From assembly GCA_003242955.1 (NCBI GenBank), contig QJPH01000276.1, forward strand, positions 1 through 58,900: a stretch of DNA of 58,900 nucleotides, given 5' to 3'. Positions 54,062-58,900 of this stretch are shown piece after piece. This DNA is from Candidatus Methylumidiphilus alinenensis. Lineage in GTDB: Bacteria; Pseudomonadota; Gammaproteobacteria; Methylococcales; Methylococcaceae. Position 1 is the first letter of the stretch, and every line of letters begins with the position of its first letter. The position numbers and the translations under genes are program-made. The notes beneath the pieces were generated by a model, which saw nothing but the letters and a program-made list of their open reading frames with translations, was not told the origin of the DNA and ran no database searches.

Positions 54062-54125
54062 GGCGTTTCCAGTAAACAGTTTATTGGTGGCAATTTACAA
54101 CAATGAATGGCGGGGTGAAAAAACC

Positions 54126-54245
54126 CTGCAATTCTCTATACCCAAGGTCGGGTTAGGCGCACATTATCAAATACTGCCTTTACGGCTAATATTATGTGCG
54201 CCGTAACCCGACATGGGGCCGTTTTAATCAAAATGAGAATTGCTG
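54126..54245. repeat. Family C element, copy 2 (core GGGTTAGGCGCAC)
   Basis: The ends CTGCAATTCTC and CAAAATGAGAATTGCTG correspond to those of 42623-42784. The core GTCGGGTTAGGCGCACATTA and TGTGCGCCGTAACCCGAC is a different palindrome, which also appears without these ends at 58407-58462. It lies between the two curlin gene blocks. Confidence 0.8.
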
Positions 54246-54272
54246 GCAAACCCCGTCACTCATAGAGATACC

Positions 54273-55592
54273 CTATTGATGGATGGTGATCGAGTTATTT
54301 ACGCCATTTTGGGCAATAGTGGCAGTGTTGCCATTGCTAAGCTGGTGAATGTCAGCCGAGTTTCCGACACCGGTTTGGTTGATGTCAGCATTATTGCCAT
54401 TGCCATTTTGCTCGATATAACCATAATTGCCCGACCCATTCTGCTCGATTGACGCCGTGTTATTGTAACTGGCCCACTGGTTACCTTGGTCGATTAACGC
54501 GGTGTTCAAGGCCGTGCTGCCTGATGCGCCATCCTGGGTCACGCTGGCTTTATTGGTTTCGCCATTTTGCGTGATTCCCGCCTTGCTGTAATCGCCGTTC
54601 TGGGTGATGGTCGCAGAATTCCAGCCCCCAGCCGACAATGCCCCTTGAGTGATGGATGCTTGGTTGTTATTTCCCGAGTTTTGATTCACCGTTGCAGCAT
54701 CGTATTGGGCGTATTGGCTGATCGTCAAAGAACCACCATCACCATTTTGCACGGTGGTAGCCGAGCTGCTATTACCCCCTTGGGTAACTTGGGCGGTGTT
54801 GGCATTGCCGCCTTGCGCCAAATTGGACGAGTTGGCCGAACCCGGCTGGCTTATTGTGGCCGAATTACCCACACCATTCTGCGTGATAGTGGCAGTTTCA
54901 TTGCCGGAATTGCTCTGGTCAATGCTGGCGCTGTTGTTATTGTCAGGGTATCCCCATGTGCCTTGGTTGATAGTGGCAGTATTGGTTGCCGTACTTCCAT
55001 GCTGGATGATGCTGGCACTATCATATTGTGAAAAAGACCCGGAAACCCCTTGGTTGATGGTGGCACTGCTGTTGGTGTTGGTGCTATAGCTTTGGTCGAT
55101 GCTGGCCGTGCTGTTAGCTACCGTGGCACCATTACTGGCGGCTTGGTTAATGGTGGCAGTATTGTAGTTACTGTGCTCTTGGTCAATGCTAGCCGAGTTT
55201 GTGTGAGCGCTACTGTACGCATTAGCCCCCTGGTTGATGGTGGCGTTGTTATGGTCGCTGTACTGTTGGTCAATAGTGGCTTGATTGAAATCGGCCGTAC
55301 CCCCGGAATTATTGCCTTGGATGACGGTGGCAGTGTCGTAGCTACTGTTTTGTTGGCTGATGGTGTCGGCGTTGTTGTTATTGGCCCCATAGCCACCACC
55401 TAGCGTGTAATTGATGGTGTCGTTGTTGGAGGAGGTCTGGTCGATGGTGACCGTCTCGCTGTTACCCGTTACGTTAAGGTTTACCGTGTTGTCGTATGCA
55501 ATCACATTGCCGCTCACGCCAACAAGGGCCGCGAGAATGGCAAGGTTCAGCAGGTTTTTGTTCATCGTTCTATGCGTGGTATATCTGTTCAT
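54273..55592 (-). CDS. Large curlin-repeat protein (439 aa)
   Basis: Secreted amyloid subunit of the CsgA type but nearly three times the length of E. coli CsgA (151). Signal peptide around NLLNLAILAALVGVSGNVIA, then some thirty strand motifs of the form N-x-A-x-I-x-Q-x-G, spaced irregularly by Asn/Ser/Gly/Tyr-rich turns (for example NTATINQGTWGY, NSATISQPGS, NTALIDQGNQWA). It ends with NTATIAQNGVNNSITIHQ. The start MNRYTTHRT lines up with MNRITQKTF of the next gene upstream, 9 bp away; the two are tandem paralogues. Confidence 0.92.
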   Translation of the reverse strand: MNRYTTHRTMNKNLLNLAILAALVGVSGNVIAYDNTVNLNVTGNSETVTIDQTSSNNDTINYTLGGGYGANNNNADTISQQNSSYDTATVIQGNNSGGTADFNQATIDQQYSDHNNATINQGANAYSSAHTNSASIDQEHSNYNTATINQAASNGATVANSTASIDQSYSTNTNSSATINQGVSGSFSQYDSASIIQHGSTATNTATINQGTWGYPDNNNSASIDQSNSGNETATITQNGVGNSATISQPGSANSSNLAQGGNANTAQVTQGGNSSSATTVQNGDGGSLTISQYAQYDAATVNQNSGNNNQASITQGALSAGGWNSATITQNGDYSKAGITQNGETNKASVTQDGASGSTALNTALIDQGNQWASYNNTASIEQNGSGNYGYIEQNGNGNNADINQTGVGNSADIHQLSNGNTATIAQNGVNNSITIHQ

Positions 55593-55601
55593 GGCGACCC
55601 C

Positions 55602-57053
55602 CTATTGATGTATGGTAAACGTGTTATTCGAGCCGTTTTGCGTAATATTGGCAGTGTTGCCATTGCTTGCTTGAACAACATCAGCCCAGTTTCCAGCACC
55701 GTTTTGGTTTATGCTTGCAGTGTTGTTATTGCCATACTCTTCAATGGTAGCGGTATTGACAGACGTATTGCCCGAAAAGCTATTCTGGGTAATGGTGGCA
55801 TTATTGTACTGGCCATTTTGCGTGATACCCGCTGTATTATCATCGCTGGTCTGCGTAATGGTCGCTGCGTTCGCATACCCAGATGCTTGTGCCCCTTGGG
55901 CGATGGATGCCTGGTTATTGTTTCCCAGATTCTGCGTCACCGTGGCGGTGCTGTTGGTGTAGCCTGCGTAGTTGGCATCGTCTTGGCTGACGTTCGCTGA
56001 ACTATTGGTTCCAGACTGCGTGATGGAGGCAATGTTCACGTTTGACGAGATATTATGCCCCCCTTGCGTGACTGTCGCCTGATTTCCGCTCCCCCCCACG
56101 TTCTGGGTCACCGTGGCTGCCTCGTTGTTGCTGTATTGGGTGATGGCCGATGAACTATTGTCGCCATTTTGCGTGGTAGCCGCTGTGCTATTAAAACCCG
56201 CCTGGGAAACATTGGCAGTGTTGTAGCTCCCCGCTTGATTTAAGGTTGAATTGTTGTTCTGGCCCGGCTGATTGACAAAGGCAGTATTGCCCGTTCCTTC
56301 TTGGTCAGAGTTGGAAGTGTTGTTGTTGCCCCCTTGGGTGACGGTTACTTTCTGACCGGTGAAATTTTGCGTTGCAGTGGCGGTATTATATGTACCGCCA
56401 CTCTGATCGATGTTGGCAGCGTTGTCCGCACTCGGGCTTCCGTTACTGCCTTGGTTGATGGTGGCGGTATTGTTGTGGCTGCTTTCCTGCTTGATGCTTG
56501 CATTGCTTGAGTCGGTGTTATACCAATTGCCGCCTTGATTGACGGTGGCAGTGTTGTTGTTGCTGTATTGCTGGTCGATGGTGGCTCTACTGTTAGAAGT
56601 TACACCATAGTAGTCGTTAGCCTGATTGATGATGGCGGTGTTATGCTCACTGTTCTGCTGGTAGATAGTGGCACTGTTGGTGTTCGACTGACTGTTATAA
56701 CCGTTGCCTTGGGTAACGGCCGCGTTGTTGCTGTTGCTGTTCTGCTGTTCAATGTCGGCCACACTGTCATTAGCAGTGCCTCCGTTGATGCCTTGCTGGA
56801 TATTGGCCTGGTTATTGGTGCTGTTCTGCTGGCTAATGGCTTCGGCATTGCCATTCCCGCTGCTTTGTGTGACAGTAGCCTGGTCGCTGCCACCACCGCT
56901 CTGGTCGATGTTCAATGTCTGGTTATTGCCCGACACGTTGACCGTGACGGTGCTATTGTCTGCCATCACATTGCCGCTTGCGCCGACAAGGGCCGCAAGA
57001 ATGGCAAGGTTAAGCAGGTTTCTGTTAAATGTTTTTTGCGTGATTCTGTTCAT
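55602..57053 (-). CDS. Large curlin-repeat protein (483 aa)
   Basis: Sister of the 439-residue curlin with nearly the same signal peptide (NLLNLAILAALVGASGNVMA). I count about 35 strand motifs ending in Gln, such as NSATIYQQNSEH, NTATVNQGGNWY, NQATVTQGGHN and a C-terminal NTANITQNGSNNTFTIHQ shared almost exactly with its sister. Both should form long beta-helical amyloid fibres secreted through CsgG. Several spacer lengths in the repeats differ, so this is not a simple period. Confidence 0.92.
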   Translation of the reverse strand: MNRITQKTFNRNLLNLAILAALVGASGNVMADNSTVTVNVSGNNQTLNIDQSGGGSDQATVTQSSGNGNAEAISQQNSTNNQANIQQGINGGTANDSVADIEQQNSNSNNAAVTQGNGYNSQSNTNSATIYQQNSEHNTAIINQANDYYGVTSNSRATIDQQYSNNNTATVNQGGNWYNTDSSNASIKQESSHNNTATINQGSNGSPSADNAANIDQSGGTYNTATATQNFTGQKVTVTQGGNNNTSNSDQEGTGNTAFVNQPGQNNNSTLNQAGSYNTANVSQAGFNSTAATTQNGDNSSSAITQYSNNEAATVTQNVGGSGNQATVTQGGHNISSNVNIASITQSGTNSSANVSQDDANYAGYTNSTATVTQNLGNNNQASIAQGAQASGYANAATITQTSDDNTAGITQNGQYNNATITQNSFSGNTSVNTATIEEYGNNNTASINQNGAGNWADVVQASNGNTANITQNGSNNTFTIHQ

Positions 57054-57125
57054 GATGACATCTCTCTGTTTGTCTGATTAAAAATTAAACTCAATCTTAG
57101 TCTGGCTGGTTCCCAAGTTCCGGCT

Positions 57126-57260
57126 TCACTGCCATTAAGTTAAGCGTTTAGCGGAACGCCAAGCCCCAGCTTGGCATCAGGGTGTCCCGCGCCAAGCTGG
57201 GGCTTGGCGTTCCGTCAAGGGCTGATTTCACGCTTAATGCATCTTAACTTATGGCCGTAA
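57126..57260. repeat. Family A inverted-repeat element, copy 3
   Basis: Left end TCACTGCCATTAAGTTAAG is perfect; right end CTTAACTTATGGCCGTAA has decayed. The interior is over 90% identical to copy 1 by eye. It separates the 213-residue curlin gene from the 483-residue one. The flanking 57266-57400 carries AAGCTGGAGCTTC-type repeats as near copy 1, so no gene is seen from 57054 to 57405. Confidence 0.88.
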
Positions 57261-57405
57261 AGCTCCGGCTTTGGTACTCTTTTCTTGTAAGCTCCTGCTG
57301 GGTCGTACTTCGGGAAGCTGGAGCTTCAAAACCCCATTCCCAAGCAGGAGCTTGGGAACGAGCAAATGATGAGAGCAGGAGCTTTGGAACGGGCAAAACT
57401 CAATC

Positions 57406-58047
57406 TCAGTTTCTTTGTATCACATCGACCGTCCTCCCGTTGCCTATCTGGGTAATGCTGTAGCTCAAGCCCGAACCGAATTGGTGCTGGGTGATCGTAT
57501 TGCCACTGCCCTCCACGGTCAGGGATGAGGTGTTGCTATTGCCGATCTGCTCTTGACCGACGCTGTTGCCCATGCCATCAACGGCGATGGCAGACTGGTT
57601 GCCCAAGCCATTTTGGTTGGTTGAAACCGTGTTGTAATCACCCGTGACCGTCTGGGTGGCTTGGTTGCCCCCGCCCTGCTGCACCAGCGAGAACCCGTTT
57701 TGATTGCCCGACACGGTGGTGGACTCACCATTGCCCGAACCGGCTTGACTGACGATGCTCCCCACATTGGCATCGCCAGCCACGCCTACATCGGCGCGAT
57801 TGCCGCCGGAATACCCAGCCACATCCGTTGCACTCTGCCCGACTTCCACGGCGTTGCCCGAACCCGACTGCCGCACTTTGGCATTCTGTCCGGCACCAGC
57901 CTGCGTCACCTGCACCGCGTTATAATCGCCAACCTGTTCAATGGTTGCGGCATCGGCCATGGGGTCAGCCCAAACGGGGACACTGAAAATGGCCAAGATC
58001 AGTATTACGACGATTTTTTGTATACGGCCCAAACGGAAGCTGAACAT
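57406..58047 (-). CDS. Curlin-repeat protein (213 aa)
   Basis: From the ATG at 58047 (MFSFRLGRIQKIVVILILAI) with a signal peptide to VWA. Some 15 curlin-like motifs follow, for example YNAVQVTQAGAGQNAKVRQS, NGFSLVQQGGGNQATQTVTG and NTITQHQFGSGLSYSITQIG. They are Gly- and Val-rich with several non-canonical turns, ending in the basic VDVIQRN like a CsgB-type subunit. It is the first gene in transcription order of the curli locus. A family A-like repeat abuts its start codon. Confidence 0.88.
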   Translation of the reverse strand: MFSFRLGRIQKIVVILILAIFSVPVWADPMADAATIEQVGDYNAVQVTQAGAGQNAKVRQSGSGNAVEVGQSATDVAGYSGGNRADVGVAGDANVGSIVSQAGSGNGESTTVSGNQNGFSLVQQGGGNQATQTVTGDYNTVSTNQNGLGNQSAIAVDGMGNSVGQEQIGNSNTSSLTVEGSGNTITQHQFGSGLSYSITQIGNGRTVDVIQRN

Positions 58048-58160
58048 TATTTCCCTTAAGTTAGCGGCACATTGCAATGTAGGAGCTGGCTTTAGCCCGC
58101 GACCAGACACCCATCGCAGCCTAAAGGCCGGTCCTACGGGGCTTAACTTAATGGCAGTGA
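58048..58160. repeat. Family A-like ends around a GTAGGAGCTGGC core
   Basis: The right end CTTAACTTAATGGCAGTGA (58142-58160) is a perfect family A terminus; the left end is degenerate (CCCTTAAGTTAG, about 58052-58063). The core between GTAGGAGCTGGCTTTAGCCC and AAAGGCCGGTCCTAC is a palindrome unrelated to the cores of copies 1-3. It occupies the leader of the 213-residue curlin gene. Confidence 0.7.
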
Positions 58161-58775
58161 AGCAGAACATGGGAACCCCCTCTGAAGGAACATTGATCTT
58201 GACAGGTATGGACTAGGTTTAAATGCTTCGGCCCTAGCTGATTACCGGTCTATATGCAAAGCCTACTCCGAGATTTTTTTTTGCAAGCATTATTCCACGT
58301 TTTTTAGTGGGTAATATTCACATTGATTTTACACGTCAAAAGTTGTAGAATAGGTATTAAAATTGGGTATTTATTTATGTTCCACGATGCCACTTGCGGA
58401 CTGTTGTAGGGTGGGTTAGGCGCACACACCACCGTGGTTTCCGTGCGCCGTAACCCGCCGGTAGGACTGGGCAGTTGAATCTGAATGTCTCAGTCGTAGC
58501 CTGGATTGCGCCGCAAGCGGCTCCATCCGGGCTACAGCTACAGCCCACGTGGTTGCGTAACATCCGCTAATAAAGCGAAGCGTCCCCGTCCAACGAACAT
58601 CTCTCCATCATTTGATCGGGTGCGATTAAGAGTGATGTCGGAGTGCAAGGCTTGCCTTGCGATAGCTTCTACAGGCAAGGCAAGCCTTGCACTCCCGGCG
58701 TAATTTCACCTACCGCCCACATTTCGTGTGCACCACTTTTAAGCATACCAGCTTCTAACCTAACGAAATGAAGGC
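58161..58775. other. Gene-free right-hand stretch with hairpins
   Basis: No gene is supported. Two inverted repeats are plain: GTAGGGTGGGTTAGGCGCAC with GTGCGCCGTAACCCGCC (58407-58459), and AGTGCAAGGCTTGCCTTGC with its complement GCAAGGCAAGCCTTGCACT (about 58640-58693). The promoter of the curli locus may lie on the minus strand around 58250-58350, an AT-rich portion, but I cannot define it. Confidence 0.6.
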
Positions 58776-58900
58776 ATGACCCTCTTTCATACACCCACGG
58801 CTTATCTGATACTCGGCTTGCTGTATTTTATTATGCCGACCATCACATGGTTCGTTTTGACGGGTCACCGAACACTTGCCGTTAAATTATGGTGCGGAGG
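58776..58900 (+). CDS. Start of a membrane protein gene (runs off the window)
   Basis: An open frame from the ATG at 58776 reads MTLFHTPTAYLILGLLYFIM then PTITWFVLTGHRTLAVKLW to the window end. It has a clear N-terminal membrane helix and a second hydrophobic stretch. The opening resembles N-termini of some multi-helix signalling proteins with GGDEF or histidine-kinase outputs, but only 41 residues are visible, so the function is open. Confidence 0.45.
   Translation, partial: MTLFHTPTAYLILGLLYFIMPTITWFVLTGHRTLAVKLWCG

Noticed and set aside
54273..57053. Short, regularly spaced repeats suggestive of a CRISPR array
   Set aside because: The repeats are codons of curlin motifs in long intact frames with signal peptides; spacing and sequence vary and no cas gene is present.

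Overview
The window reads as chromosomal DNA of a gammaproteobacterium. It keeps the housekeeping blocks recA-recX-alaS-lysC-csrA-tRNA-Ser(GCU), rpsP-rimM-trmD-rplS, rpmF-plsX-fabH-fabD-fabG-acpP-fabF-pabC-mltG-tmk-holB-pilZ-tatD and hemC-hemD-hemX-hemY in orders typical of that class. A periplasmic MxaD-like protein next to a PQQ-type beta-propeller, a PEP-CTERM/HAF-repeat protein and the wealth of short palindromic repeats point towards methylotroph-like lineages (Methylococcales-type), but nothing here proves methane or methanol oxidation. Placement below class is inference.

Layout. 1-1.1 kb: degraded DNA with an integron-integrase remnant. 1.1-6 kb: polyamine ABC transporter genes potA-potB-potC-potD (minus strand), with an HNH endonuclease gene wedged between potA and potB and a repeat element between potC and potD. 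6-9 kb: a frameshifted PEP-CTERM gene, a RelB/YafQ-type toxin-antitoxin pair and chrA. 8.9-12.6 kb: one 1203-residue gene encoding signal peptide, DoxX-like membrane domain, NDH-2-like oxidoreductase, cyclic-nucleotide-binding domain, BLUF blue-light sensor and a class III cyclase-like domain. This is the most unusual object in the window; its cyclase active site looks degenerate. 12.9-24 kb: the long minus-strand fatty acid, cell wall and DNA replication cluster. 24-34.4 kb: maf, a lytic transglycosylase, an acyl-CoA dehydrogenase, a Gfo/Idh/MocA-lpxA pair, xerD-ogt, and an accessory patchwork of toxin-antitoxin remnants, a Uma2 endonuclease and a DUF4160-DUF2442 pair flanked by a duplicated piece of ogt. 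34.4-42.5 kb: ribosomal/tRNA-modification genes, tRNA-Ser, csrA, lysC, alaS, recX, recA. 42.9-44.4 kb: beta-propeller and MxaD-like pair. 44.6-51.5 kb: haem genes, slyD, a small coiled-coil protein, a cytochrome c and speE. 51.6-58.1 kb: a curli locus with csgG, csgF, csgE, a small CsgB-like curlin and three further curlin-repeat proteins, two of them very large (439 and 483 residues). The right edge holds repeats and the start of a membrane-protein gene.

A second theme runs through the whole window: short non-coding elements of about 100-160 bp bounded by inverted repeats. I can distinguish three terminal-repeat families (A, TCACTGCCATTAAGTTAAG; B, ACAGCGTTTTCAACAT; C, CAGCAATTCTCATTTTG) and several palindromic cores. 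The same ends occur around different cores, and the same cores occur with or without those ends, which suggests a modular, nested set of MITE-like elements. They sit between operon genes, at start codons and around accessory genes.

All gene calls come from reading motifs and lengths; no database search was possible.
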